A stretch of 64,000 nucleotides of DNA. Source: Arthrobacter sp. ov118 (lineage in GTDB: Bacteria > Actinomycetota > Actinomycetes > Actinomycetales > Micrococcaceae). The position numbers were made by a program, and so were the translations under genes. The notes beneath the pieces were generated by a model. It ran no database searches, had not been told where the DNA came from, and worked only from the letters and a program-made list of their open reading frames with translations. Below, piece after piece: positions 7,756 to 16,220 of the stretch. The stretch's first letter is position 1; each line of letters starts with the position of its first letter. The DNA lies in NCBI RefSeq assembly GCF_900116495.1, contig NZ_FPAY01000001.1:992001-1056000 (forward strand). Direction: 5' to 3'.

Positions 7756-9108
7756 ATGGCAGCCGCCTCCACCGGCGCCGGGCCACAGGCACCGAGCCTG
7801 AGACAGGGCCAGCCAAGGAGCCAGAGCCCGGGGACGCCGGCCCTTTCCGGGGCCGACCTCGCCCGGATCGATGCGCAGCTGGCCGACAGCGACCGGCTGC
7901 TGGAGCGCAACTACCCGGGCGATGACGGCTCCCGCCAGCCGGTGCACACGGTCTACGTTCCGGCCGACCGTTTCACCCCGGAGTTCGCTGCGGACTGGGG
8001 CGCCGAGGCCCTGGCGGCGGCGGACGCCCGCGGCGGGATCGAGAGCCTGTGCGCGCTGCAGGGCCAGGGCACCGAACTGGCCGCCGCGGTCGCGCCTCGG
8101 GTCCGGGCCAAGCTGGCACGCGAGCCCATCGAGGACCTCCGCCTGGACTTTGAGGACGGGTTCGGGGACCGGGGCGACGACGCCGAGGACGCCGCCGCTG
8201 TTGCCGCGGCGTCCGCCGTGGCCGCCGCCGTCGCCGCCGGCACCGCGCCGCCGTTCATTGGCATCCGCTTCAAGTGCTTCGAAGCCGCCACCCGCGCCAG
8301 GGGCCTGCGGACCCTGGACCTGTTCGTGTCGCAGCTGGCCGCGGCCAGTGACCTCCCGGACGGCCTCATCCTCACCCTGCCCAAGGTCACCACCGTGGCG
8401 CAGGTAGAGGCCATGGACTTCGCCGTGTCCCGCCTCGAGGAAGTCCACTCCCTGCCCGCGGGCAGGCTCCGCTTCGAGGTCCAGGTAGAGACCCCGCAGC
8501 TCATCCTGGGTCCGGACGGCACCTCGCCCGTGGCGCGCCTGCCGCACGCGGTGCCGGGCCGGATCAGCGGGCTGCATTACGGGACCTACGATTACTCGGC
8601 GTCGCTGCAGATTTCCGCCGAATACCAGTCTATGGAGCATCCCGTGGCGGACTTCGCGAAGGAAGTCATGCAGCTGGCTGCGGCGGGCACCGGCATCCGG
8701 CTCTCCGACGGCTCCACCAACATCCTCCCGGTGGGCGACAACGTGGAACAGGCCTGGCAGCTCCACGGCCGGCTGGTCCGCCGTTCCCTGGAACGCGGCT
8801 ACTACCAGGGCTGGGACCTGCATCCGGCCCAGCTGCCCAGCCGGTTCGCCGCGACCTATGCCTTCTACCGGCAAGGGCTCCCCGCCGCCGCGTCCCGGCT
8901 CCGCAACTACGTGGAACAGACCGGCGGCAGCGTTCTGGACGAACCAGCCACGGCCCGCGCCCTGGCAGCCTTCGTGCTGCGCGGCGTCCAATGCGGTGCC
9001 GTCGGTGCCGACGAAGTCCTGGCGCTGGCCGGCGTCGGGCTCCCCCAACTCACCGCACTGGCCCATCCGCGGCTGGCCGCCTCCCCCACCCCTGAGCAAG
9101 CCTCCTGA
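7756..9108 (+). CDS. DUF6986 protein, HpcH/HpaI-citrate lyase-like TIM barrel
   Basis: A 450-residue protein resembling the CitE/HpcH aldolase superfamily, to which malate synthase is also distantly related. Visible signs are LDFEDGFGDRGDD (acidic metal-binding-type loop, about residue 133), GIRFKCFE (about 175), RFEVQVETPQLIL (a conserved Glu on a strand, about 240) and HYGTYDYSASLQI. An Ala/Pro/Gln-rich N-terminus of about 30 residues looks disordered. It begins 3 bases after aceB, so the two are probably co-translated. A role as a lyase or acyltransferase acting on a glyoxylate-related acid is inferred from fold and position. The reaction is unknown. Confidence 0.75.
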   Translation: MAAASTGAGPQAPSLRQGQPRSQSPGTPALSGADLARIDAQLADSDRLLERNYPGDDGSRQPVHTVYVPADRFTPEFAADWGAEALAAADARGGIESLCALQGQGTELAAAVAPRVRAKLAREPIEDLRLDFEDGFGDRGDDAEDAAAVAAASAVAAAVAAGTAPPFIGIRFKCFEAATRARGLRTLDLFVSQLAAASDLPDGLILTLPKVTTVAQVEAMDFAVSRLEEVHSLPAGRLRFEVQVETPQLILGPDGTSPVARLPHAVPGRISGLHYGTYDYSASLQISAEYQSMEHPVADFAKEVMQLAAAGTGIRLSDGSTNILPVGDNVEQAWQLHGRLVRRSLERGYYQGWDLHPAQLPSRFAATYAFYRQGLPAAASRLRNYVEQTGGSVLDEPATARALAAFVLRGVQCGAVGADEVLALAGVGLPQLTALAHPRLAASPTPEQAS

Positions 9109-9126
9109 ACACAAAGGAACGCACGC

Positions 9127-9939
9127 ATGAGCAACTACTTCTACCCCGAGGGCGGGCTTCCGCCGCAGACCCAGATCCTCTCGGACCGCGCCGTGGTCAA
9201 GGAGGCCTACACGGTCATCCCCAAGGGCGTGCTGCGGGACATCGTCACGAGCAACCTGCCGGGCTGGACCAACACCCGCTCCTGGATCCTCGCACGGCCC
9301 ATCGCCGGTTTTGCCACGACCTTCTCGCAGCTGATCGTCGAGGTGGGCCCGGGCGGCGGCTCGGCAAAACCCGAGCCGGAGGCCGGCGTCGAAGGCGTCA
9401 TTTTCCTGACCAAGGGCGCGCTGGCGCTGACCCTCGACGGGGAAATCCACCAGCTCGGAGAGGGCGGTTACGCCTACCTCGCCGCGGGGGCCCAGTGGTC
9501 CGTGGCGAACGAGTCCGGGGAGATCGCCAGTTTCCAGTGGATCCGGAAGGCATATGAGCCCCTCGAGGGCTACACGGCGAAATCCTTCGTGACCCGCGAC
9601 CAGGACGTCGAACCGCGGCCGATGCCGGGCACCGACGGGGCCTGGGCCACCACCCGCTTCGTGGATCCGGACGACCTCTCCCACGACATGCACGTCAACA
9701 TCGTCACCTTCAAGCCGGGGGCCTCCATACCCTTTGCTGAAACCCACGTCATGGAGCACGGCCTCTTCGTGCTCGAAGGCAAGGCGGTGTACCGGCTCAA
9801 TGACGACTGGGTGGAGGTGGAGGCCGGCGACTTCATGTGGCTGCGCGCCTTCTGCCCCCAGGCCTGCTACGCCGGCGGCCCGGGCAACTTCCGCTACCTG
9901 CTGTACAAGGACGTCAACCGTCAGATCCGCCTGACCTGA
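9127..9939 (+). CDS. allE: (S)-ureidoglycine aminohydrolase
   Basis: Releases ammonia from (S)-ureidoglycine to give (S)-ureidoglycolate, a late step of allantoin degradation. It is a bicupin of 270 residues. The C-terminal cupin carries the expected manganese ligands: E205, H207 and H211 in the FAETHVMEH segment, and Q245 in CPQACYAGG. The N-terminal cupin (about 45-135) lacks such a set, as in the family. It starts 18 bases after the DUF6986 gene with an AAAGGAA site. No ureidoglycolate amidohydrolase or lyase follows, so that activity must come from elsewhere. Confidence 0.93.
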   Translation: MSNYFYPEGGLPPQTQILSDRAVVKEAYTVIPKGVLRDIVTSNLPGWTNTRSWILARPIAGFATTFSQLIVEVGPGGGSAKPEPEAGVEGVIFLTKGALALTLDGEIHQLGEGGYAYLAAGAQWSVANESGEIASFQWIRKAYEPLEGYTAKSFVTRDQDVEPRPMPGTDGAWATTRFVDPDDLSHDMHVNIVTFKPGASIPFAETHVMEHGLFVLEGKAVYRLNDDWVEVEAGDFMWLRAFCPQACYAGGPGNFRYLLYKDVNRQIRLT

Positions 9940-9955
9940 GTCAGAACGGCGGTTC

Positions 9956-11386
9956 TTAGGCGGCCGTGGATGAGGCCCCGTCGGGGAAAGGGTCCACAGG
10001 TAGTGGTGGGCCAGGGCTGTCGGGGCCGTCCGCCCAGTCCGGGGATTCCCAGTCCGGGGGCTCCCAGTCCTGTTGTTCGCTGGGGTAGTACCGTCCCGAG
10101 GGCGAGATCCAGCCGGGTGGTTTGTCCCGGGTCGCCTCAACCGGATTCCAGCGTGTGGCGTGTTTGAGCCGGTGGTGCTTGGGGCACGGCTGGCCAAGGT
10201 TGGTGATGCCGGTGCCGCCTCCGTCGGACCAGGCCAGGAGGTGGTCCGCCTCGTTGTCCAGGGAGTGGTTGTTGCAGCCGGGGAAAGGACAGCGTCCGTC
10301 CCTCAGCCGCAGCCATTGGCGCATCGCTTTGGGAATCCTGTAGCTGGTCCGCCCGATCTCCAAGGGCGCGCCGCTACGCGGATCAGTCAATACCCGCAGG
10401 AAGGACGACGCACCGTCGCCGACAAGCCGGCGGGCCACGCTCGCCGGGACGGGCCCGTACCCGTCCAGCACAGCCGGTTCCTCACCGGCGCCCAGGAGCG
10501 ATAGCACTGGAACGGTGACCAGCACCTGCGCCGTCGGCGACGGGGTTCCTTCCGCCACACCGCGCAGCAACCAGTCAGCGGTGATATCCGCGCGCAGCTG
10601 CGTCAGGGTCCGGCATTCGTCGGGGCCCTGCAGGGCCCGTGCCGCTTCAGTGGCCCGGGACCAGATACCACCCGCCGCCTCCGCGGGCAGATAAGAGGAG
10701 AGCCAGGCCATCCCGTCCCGGTCCGGGACGTACTCCAGCCGACGGTCCAAGGCACTCCGGGGGCGTCGTGCCTCGAGGCTGACCGGGTGGTGCCGTTCCC
10801 GCCAACTGCGCGCCTTCGCCCGCAATCGGGACGGCACAAGCTCGCCGGCAGGGCAGCCGCGCGCGGCCTGCGGAGCGTCCGGATCCAGGAAATGGCTCTC
10901 CAGGGCTGCGGCGGCCGCAGGCTCCAGTCCGGACGTTTCGTCGCACATCACCCGCGCGTGCTGCCAGGACACCGTGCCTGCCTGCAACGCGGCCAGGGTC
11001 CGCCGCAGCACCGTAGTCAGGGCGGCGGATGCAGCCAGGAGCGCCCGCGCCGTTCCTTCACTCACTGTCAGGGCGCAGGCAACCTCAGCTCTCACGGCCA
11101 TCTCCTGGGCGGTGCGCTCCTGCGGGGACACGGCCGGTGCCGCCATGGCTTCGGCAGCGCCGGCGTATCCGGCGCTGAAGTGGACTTTCAAAGCGGCAAG
11201 CCGGGCCTCCATCTTGCCAACCTCAGCGATGCCGTCCAGGCAAGCCTCCGCCCGGCCCCACAGCGGGTCAGCACCCGCCGTGGCTGCTGCGTTCCCGGCA
11301 TGTCGGCCGGCAAGAGCAGCCAACGCAGACAGGGAGGTCTGCATGGCCTCCACCGTCTCGACAACTGCCCTGTCATCCATACCCAC
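9956..11386 (-). CDS. DUF222 / HNH endonuclease protein
   Basis: Belongs to the 13E12-type family that is multicopy in actinobacteria. An N-terminal all-helical DUF222 region (about 20-330) is followed by an HNH nuclease motif in the C-terminal part. In that motif, CPFPGC and the later CPKHH provide zinc-type cysteines, and NEADHLLAW carries the catalytic His. A Pro/Asp-rich tail (PPDWESPDWADGPDSPG) ends the protein. At 476 residues it is intact and ends 16 bases from allE. The family is often regarded as mobile or repetitive, and its role is unknown. It may mark the boundary where the 11-20 kb locus was inserted. Confidence 0.85.
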   Translation of the reverse strand: MGMDDRAVVETVEAMQTSLSALAALAGRHAGNAAATAGADPLWGRAEACLDGIAEVGKMEARLAALKVHFSAGYAGAAEAMAAPAVSPQERTAQEMAVRAEVACALTVSEGTARALLAASAALTTVLRRTLAALQAGTVSWQHARVMCDETSGLEPAAAAALESHFLDPDAPQAARGCPAGELVPSRLRAKARSWRERHHPVSLEARRPRSALDRRLEYVPDRDGMAWLSSYLPAEAAGGIWSRATEAARALQGPDECRTLTQLRADITADWLLRGVAEGTPSPTAQVLVTVPVLSLLGAGEEPAVLDGYGPVPASVARRLVGDGASSFLRVLTDPRSGAPLEIGRTSYRIPKAMRQWLRLRDGRCPFPGCNNHSLDNEADHLLAWSDGGGTGITNLGQPCPKHHRLKHATRWNPVEATRDKPPGWISPSGRYYPSEQQDWEPPDWESPDWADGPDSPGPPLPVDPFPDGASSTAA

Positions 11387-11437
11387 AGTCTGCTGAGGGG
11401 GTGTGACAATAACGCGCGGTGCTGAGCCACGTGAAAC

Positions 11438-12235
11438 TTAGTAGACGGTTCCCTCAAGCAGTTCCGCGAGCCGAGCCGCCGCGCGACGCAACTCGGGGAT
11501 GCCCGCCTTCAGACCGTCCTCCGTGGCCGCTTCCACCGGACTGGTCAGGGCGATGGACTCACTCGGCAGTCCGGACCTGTTGATGGCGATCGCGACCGAA
11601 AGCACTCCAGTGGCGCGTTCGTCGGCCGAGTAGGCGTAGTCCGTTCCGGGTTCGGGAAGACGGGCCTTGAGCTCGGCCAGGCTGAAGGTTGGCGGTTCGT
11701 GTCCGGCCGCCACCGCGGCCTGCGCCACTTCCTGCAGATGGCTGTCCGGGGCCCCCGCAAGCAGGATCTTGCCGGCAGCGCCGACCGTAAGCGGAAGCCG
11801 CTTGCCCAGAGGCATGTCGTACCGGAGCGGGGCGTCGCCGTCGACGCGTGCCACCAGGATGCGCTCGAAACCGAGGCGGGTGTACAGAGAGGCGGTCATT
11901 CCCGTCTGCGCGGCGACCTGTTGCAGCACCGGACGGGACGAGGTCACCAGGGGATCGTTCTCCAGGTAGCTCCGCGCTGCGGGAAGCACGGCTGGCCCAA
12001 TCCGGTATGTCTTGTCGATCTGGCTGACCATGCCGAAGTCCTGCAGGACCCGCAGGATCCGCAGAGTCGTCGGCAAACTCATGCCACAGGTCCTCGCCAG
12101 ATCGCTCAACCGCTGGGGCCGGTCGGCCCGCTGCAGCTCGGCAAAAACCTCCATCGCCCGCGAGAGCGAGCGCATGTTCGAAGGCTTGGCGCCGTCTTCC
12201 GCTGCAGCGCCGGACTGAGTGCTAGTGACCGTCAT
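11438..12235 (-). CDS. IclR-family regulator of the TctBAC cluster
   Basis: A 265-residue transcription factor with a short N-terminal tail, a winged helix (about 20-85) and an effector domain (about 95-260). The helix-turn-helix is LSDLARTCGMSLPTTLRILRV, split here for description. It is divergent from the tctB gene. A 17-base operator-like palindrome sits just ahead of its own start (12237-12253) and another just ahead of tctB (12322-12338). This fits autoregulation together with control of the transporter operon. The effector is probably a substrate of the cluster and is unknown. It is clearly different in sequence from the other IclR protein at 3731-4486. Confidence 0.85.
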   Translation of the reverse strand: MTVTSTQSGAAAEDGAKPSNMRSLSRAMEVFAELQRADRPQRLSDLARTCGMSLPTTLRILRVLQDFGMVSQIDKTYRIGPAVLPAARSYLENDPLVTSSRPVLQQVAAQTGMTASLYTRLGFERILVARVDGDAPLRYDMPLGKRLPLTVGAAGKILLAGAPDSHLQEVAQAAVAAGHEPPTFSLAELKARLPEPGTDYAYSADERATGVLSVAIAINRSGLPSESIALTSPVEAATEDGLKAGIPELRRAAARLAELLEGTVY

Positions 12236-12236
12236 T

Positions 12237-12253
12237 CTTTCATTCTATGTAAC
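12237..12253. promoter_or_regulatory. IclR operator copy 1 (imperfect)
   Basis: The sequence CTTTCATTCTATGTAAC shares its first 13 bases with the perfect palindrome 85 bases away. It lies immediately upstream of the regulator's ATG, overlapping its leader, as expected for autoregulation. Confidence 0.6.
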
Positions 12254-12321
12254 TTCCACCCACCGCGGCCGCGCTTGACAGTGCCTGTGGGCCGTGTCAC
12301 TATTTCTTCTGACGTAAGAGA

Positions 12322-12338
12322 CTTTCATTCTATGAAAG
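12322..12338. promoter_or_regulatory. IclR operator copy 2 (perfect)
   Basis: CTTTCAT-TCT-ATGAAAG is a perfect 7-3-7 palindrome, 19 bases before the tctB ATG. The 85-base spacing to copy 1 is close to eight helical turns, so two bound dimers would lie on the same face of the DNA. Confidence 0.7.
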
Positions 12339-12357
12339 CATTTGGAAGGTAATTTTG

Positions 12358-12861
12358 ATGACAACGGAGTCGACCTTGACCCAAGCCCCGGTCCGGGGAA
12401 GGCCAGCGCGCAGCGTTCTGGCCGGCATCGGCGCCTTCGGTGCCTTGGGCGTCTATGTACTCATTAGCTCTGTGGAACTCGGCCTTTGGACCTCCCTTGG
12501 TCCGGGACCCGGACTGTTCCCTTTCGCCATGGGCGCGGTGCTCGCCGCGATGTCCGTGCTGTGGCTGCTGCAGGAGCTCAAGAAGCCGAGCGCCGCGGCG
12601 GAAAGCGCCGACGGCGGCCTGGTGGTCGCCGTCGTCGTCAGCCTTCTGGTGCTGGCCGCGGTGCTGGACCTGCTCGGCTTCCAGCTAAGTATGTTCCTCT
12701 TCCTGATCTACCACCTGAGAATCCGGGGTAAGCGGACCTGGATCTCATCGCTGATCATCGCCTTGGCCGGAAGCGTCGGCGCGTTCTATGCCTTCAACTA
12801 CGGACTGAACGTGGCCCTCCCCGTCTCAGCCATTCCCGCGCTGAACCTGATCGGACTTTAG
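12358..12861 (+). CDS. tctB: Tripartite tricarboxylate transporter, small TctB-type subunit
   Basis: The small membrane subunit of a secondary, binding-protein-dependent carboxylate importer. It has 167 residues with four hydrophobic segments (about 20-42, 52-72, 85-115 and 122-160). The family-typical GPGPGLFPFAMGAVLAAMSV stretch lies between helices 1 and 2. The ATG at 12358 has AAGG 7 bases upstream; a TTG immediately before it is less likely. It is the first gene of the cluster under the divergent IclR protein, and tctA starts 2 bases after its stop. Confidence 0.88.
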   Translation: MTTESTLTQAPVRGRPARSVLAGIGAFGALGVYVLISSVELGLWTSLGPGPGLFPFAMGAVLAAMSVLWLLQELKKPSAAAESADGGLVVAVVVSLLVLAAVLDLLGFQLSMFLFLIYHLRIRGKRTWISSLIIALAGSVGAFYAFNYGLNVALPVSAIPALNLIGL

Positions 12862-12863
12862 TC

Positions 12864-14366
12864 ATGGACACCCTCAATGAACTGCTGAACGGCTTCGCGG
12901 CCGCCCTGACCTGGCAAAACCTGCTATTCGCGTTCCTCGGCTGCCTGCTGGGCACCATCATCGGCGTGCTCCCGGGAGTCGGCCCCGTGGCCGGCGTCGC
13001 CCTGCTCATCCCCCTCACGCTGAACCTGGACCCGGCCGGCTCCATCATCATGCTGTGCGCGATTTTCTACGGCACGCAGTATGGCGGCACCATCACAAGC
13101 GTCCTCCTGAACACGCCGGGCGAGGCGTCGTCGGCGATCACCACTATCGACGGCTATGCGATGACCAAGCTCGGCCGCGCCGGCTCGGCGCTGACCATCG
13201 CCGCGGTGGGATCCTTTGTCGGCGGAACCATCGCCACCATCGGCCTTGTCGCCGCCGCCAAACCGCTGGGCGAACTTGGCCTTCTCGTCGGCCCGCCGGA
13301 GTTTTTCGCACTCATGGTCGTCGGGATCTCACTGCTGGTGGCGCTGGCCGGAAAATCCATGGTCAAAGCCCTCATCTCCGGCGCCTTGGGCCTGCTGATC
13401 TCCATGGTCGGCATCGATCCGGTCGCCGGCGCACCCCGCTTCACCTTCGGCATGGACCGGCTCCTGGACGGCGTCAGCTTCGTAGCCGTGATCGTCGGTG
13501 TCTTCGGGCTCTCGGAGATCCTGTCCCATCGCAAAGGCGCGGACGCACCGCTGGTTCACGCGCCCGGCTTCCGTTCCCTCCTGCCCACCGGCAAGGAATG
13601 GCGGCGCAGCGCCCCTGCCATGGCCCGCGGCACGGGAGTCGGCTTCGGACTCGGCCTGGTTCCGGGGATGACCGGATCCGTATCGTCCCTGCTGTCCTAC
13701 GTGGCCGAAAAGAAGTTTTCCCGCCACCGCCACGAACTCGGCAAGGGTGCCGTTGAAGGCGTAGCCGGACCGGAAACAGCGAACAACGCGCACGCCAACG
13801 CCGCGTTGATCCCCCTGTTCACCCTCGGAATCCCGGCCTCCCCCACCATCGCCGTGCTCATGGGGGCCTTCCTCCAGCAGGGCCTCACGCCCGGTCCCAG
13901 CCTCTTCACTGAACACTCCGACATTGCCTGGGCCATCATCGCCAGCCTGTTCATTGGCAACGTCCTGCTGCTTCTGCTCAACGTGCCCCTGGTCGGTCTC
14001 TGGACCTCCATCCTGCGGGTCCCGGCGCCGATCCTGACGGCACTGATCCTGCTCTTCATGGTCATCGGCGCCTACACGATCAACTTCAGCGTCTTTGATG
14101 TCTTTGTCATGATCGGTTTCGGCCTGCTGGGCCTGGCCCTCAGGCACTTGGAGATCCCGCTGGCCCCCATGGTCCTCACCCTCGTGCTCGGCCCACTGAT
14201 GGAACGCTCTCTGCGCGAATCCCTCGAAATCTCCCAGGGAGACTTCAGCGTTTTTATCAACCGTCCCATCTCCGCCGTGCTCATCGCACTGGGACTGCTG
14301 ATCATCTGCAGCCCGCTGCTGAAGCTCCGCAAGCCCAAGGCCCTCACCGAAGACCCGGAAGCCTAA
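12864..14366 (+). CDS. tctA: Tripartite tricarboxylate transporter, large TctA permease
   Basis: The channel-forming subunit of the TctABC importer. The protein has 500 residues and about 12 membrane segments. The duplicated family motif is visible as GVLPGVGPVAGVALLIPLT near residues 35-53, split here for description, and GLVPGMTGSVSS near 262. FYGTQYGGTITSVLLNTPG (about 68-86) is the other hallmark. Its 2-base distance from tctB implies translational coupling. The substrate is unknown: TTT systems move citrate, tartrate, aromatic acids and others. Confidence 0.93.
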   Translation: MDTLNELLNGFAAALTWQNLLFAFLGCLLGTIIGVLPGVGPVAGVALLIPLTLNLDPAGSIIMLCAIFYGTQYGGTITSVLLNTPGEASSAITTIDGYAMTKLGRAGSALTIAAVGSFVGGTIATIGLVAAAKPLGELGLLVGPPEFFALMVVGISLLVALAGKSMVKALISGALGLLISMVGIDPVAGAPRFTFGMDRLLDGVSFVAVIVGVFGLSEILSHRKGADAPLVHAPGFRSLLPTGKEWRRSAPAMARGTGVGFGLGLVPGMTGSVSSLLSYVAEKKFSRHRHELGKGAVEGVAGPETANNAHANAALIPLFTLGIPASPTIAVLMGAFLQQGLTPGPSLFTEHSDIAWAIIASLFIGNVLLLLLNVPLVGLWTSILRVPAPILTALILLFMVIGAYTINFSVFDVFVMIGFGLLGLALRHLEIPLAPMVLTLVLGPLMERSLRESLEISQGDFSVFINRPISAVLIALGLLIICSPLLKLRKPKALTEDPEA

Positions 14367-14427
14367 GCCCCCCGACCCCATCAAACCGTGCCCTCCACGG
14401 GCACGGACCACTTCAAAGGAGAAGAAC

Positions 14428-15429
14428 TTGTCACGCAAGAAGATAACCACAGCCATCGCTGCAGCTGCCCTGATCGCCCTCACCGGTTGCGGCGCCAACG
14501 CCAGCGCCAACAGTGCAGCCTCCGGGGACGACTTCCCCAAGAAGGGCAAGTCCATTGACCTCATCGTTGCCTTTTCTTCCGGCGGCGCCGTGGACACGGC
14601 CGCCCGCCTCGTCCAGCCCGTCTTGGAGAAGGAACTCGGCACCAACGTCGAGGTCATCAACAAGCCAGGCGCCGGGGGCCAGATCGGCTACACCCAACTG
14701 ACCAGCGCCAAGCCGGATGGCTACACCATCGGCGCAACCGGCTCCCCGTCCGTCGTCGTGTCCCCGCTGGACCCGGCCCGAGGCGCCAAGTACACCCGAG
14801 CCAGTTTCCAGCCGCTGGGCCGGCAGGTCATTGACCCTGCAGTCATCGCCGTCCAGCCGGACAGCCCCTACAAGACCCTGAAGGAACTGCTTGACGCGGC
14901 CAAGGCCCAGCCGAAGTCACTCACCGCCAGCACCACCGGGCTGCAGACCGGGGAACACTTCGCCCTGGCCCAGATCCAGGAAACCACCGGCGCCGAATTC
15001 GCACCTGTGCACTTTTCCGAAGGAGCGTCGCAGGCCACCACGGCCTTCCTCGGCAAGCACGTCAACGTCCTCGTGGCCAACGTCAGTGACGTGACCGACC
15101 TGACCAAGCAGAACAAGGCGCGCGTCCTTGGCATCATGACCACGGAGCGGTCACCGTCGCTGCCGGACGTGCCCACTTTCAAGGAATCCGGGTACGACGT
15201 CGAAGCCGGCACCGTCCGCGGCTACTCGGCACCCGCCGGCCTGCCGGATGCCGTCGCCAAGAAGCTTGAGGCTGCCCTGCAGAAAGCCATCGAAGACCCG
15301 GAAGTGGTCAAGAAGATGAACGCGCTCGGCCTGCAGACCAGCTACCTCTCCGGCAAGGACTACGAGACGTTCTGGGCCGGACAGGAGGAGGACTTCAAGA
15401 AGGTCCTGCCCCTGGTTCAGAAAAAGTGA
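14428..15429 (+). CDS. tctC: Tripartite tricarboxylate transporter, TctC solute-binding lipoprotein
   Basis: The extracytoplasmic receptor for the TctBA permease, 333 residues. A lipoprotein signal peptide ends in LTGCG, with the lipidated cysteine near residue 21. The Bug-type fold follows, with IDLIVAFSSGGAVDTAAR, NKPGAGGQIG and PDGYTIG. The start is a TTG at 14428 with a good AAAGGAG site. Triplicated DNA directly follows the last codons and includes the stop (15419-15472). Together with the neighbouring enzymes it suggests import of an organic acid. Confidence 0.92.
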   Translation: MSRKKITTAIAAAALIALTGCGANASANSAASGDDFPKKGKSIDLIVAFSSGGAVDTAARLVQPVLEKELGTNVEVINKPGAGGQIGYTQLTSAKPDGYTIGATGSPSVVVSPLDPARGAKYTRASFQPLGRQVIDPAVIAVQPDSPYKTLKELLDAAKAQPKSLTASTTGLQTGEHFALAQIQETTGAEFAPVHFSEGASQATTAFLGKHVNVLVANVSDVTDLTKQNKARVLGIMTTERSPSLPDVPTFKESGYDVEAGTVRGYSAPAGLPDAVAKKLEAALQKAIEDPEVVKKMNALGLQTSYLSGKDYETFWAGQEEDFKKVLPLVQKK

Positions 15430-15472
15430 TTAGTCCAGAAAAAGTGACTGGTCCATAAAAAGTGACCACCCA
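15419..15472 (+). repeat. Three tandem 18-base repeats at the tctC stop
   Basis: Units AGAAAAAGTGATTAGTCC, AGAAAAAGTGACTGGTCC and the more diverged ATAAAAAGTGACCACCCA follow one another. The first unit contains the last codons and stop of tctC. It looks like a slipped-strand duplication, and each unit carries an in-frame-like AAAAAGTGA stop context. Confidence 0.8.
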
Positions 15473-15544
15473 GACGAAAAACTGACCCGGAACGCAGCCT
15501 GACCCGCCCCGTTCCGCCCCGACACCACTAGGGAAAACACCGCC

Positions 15545-16180
15545 ATGACAACCCCCGCCGCCCTTCAGGACGCTGCCACGTCCTTCACCCGCCCGGATCC
15601 TGAGCTGATCGACAGGCTGGCCAAGCTGCCCGCTGCCAACATCGGCGATGCCGTGGACCGGCTCGGAGTCGCCGACTCCGCGATCCAAGCGATCTGGCCC
15701 GGCGCGAAAATCGCCGGACCCGCCTTTACGGTCTGGACCCGCGCAGGCGACAACCAGGGCATCCACCGCGCCCTGGAGCTCGCTCAGCCCGGGGACGTGA
15801 TCGTCGTCTCCGGCGGCGGTGACGAGTCCCGCGCCCTCCTGGGCGAGCTGATCGGCGAGCGCGCCATCAACCTCGGCATCGCCGGATTCGCCCTTGACGG
15901 TGCGGCACGCGATGCCGAGGCCCTCGGTGAAATCGGCATGCCGGTCTTCGCCCGGGCCATCACGCCCGCCGGCCCCTATAAGAACGGGCCCCACCGGCTC
16001 GGCGGTCCCGTGGCCTTCGGCGGCGTACCCGTCCTGCCCGGCGACATCATCATCGGCGACTCCGACGGCGTCGTGGTCATCCCCCGGGAGCAGGCGGCGG
16101 CCGTGGCGGAAGCGGCGGAAGCCGTGTTCGCCGACGAAACCAACCGCCGCGCGTCGATCATCGCCGCCCGCGGCCAGTAA
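15545..16180 (+). CDS. RraA-like aldolase/decarboxylase
   Basis: A member of the RraA/4-hydroxy-4-methyl-2-oxoglutarate aldolase family, 211 residues. Class II pyruvate aldolases of this family use a divalent metal and an Arg-Asp pair. The latter is visible in ALDGAARDAEAL (about residues 118-129), preceded by GDVIVVSGGGDE and followed by the GDIIIGDSDGVVVIP stretch. Some members only inhibit RNase E, but the catabolic context supports an aldolase or oxaloacetate decarboxylase activity yielding pyruvate. It follows the binding-protein gene after 115 bases and precedes a dehydrogenase by 40 bases. Confidence 0.82.
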   Translation: MTTPAALQDAATSFTRPDPELIDRLAKLPAANIGDAVDRLGVADSAIQAIWPGAKIAGPAFTVWTRAGDNQGIHRALELAQPGDVIVVSGGGDESRALLGELIGERAINLGIAGFALDGAARDAEALGEIGMPVFARAITPAGPYKNGPHRLGGPVAFGGVPVLPGDIIIGDSDGVVVIPREQAAAVAEAAEAVFADETNRRASIIAARGQ

Positions 16181-16220
16181 GCGCCTCGGCCACTAAGCCA
16201 GCAAGAAGGAAAGAAAGCTC

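Noticed and set aside
6949..10197. Minus-strand frame of 1082 codons across aceB, DUF6986 and allE
   Set aside because: It is antisense to three well-supported genes and is low-complexity Gly/Arg/His/Val sequence. Long open frames are expected opposite GC-rich codons.
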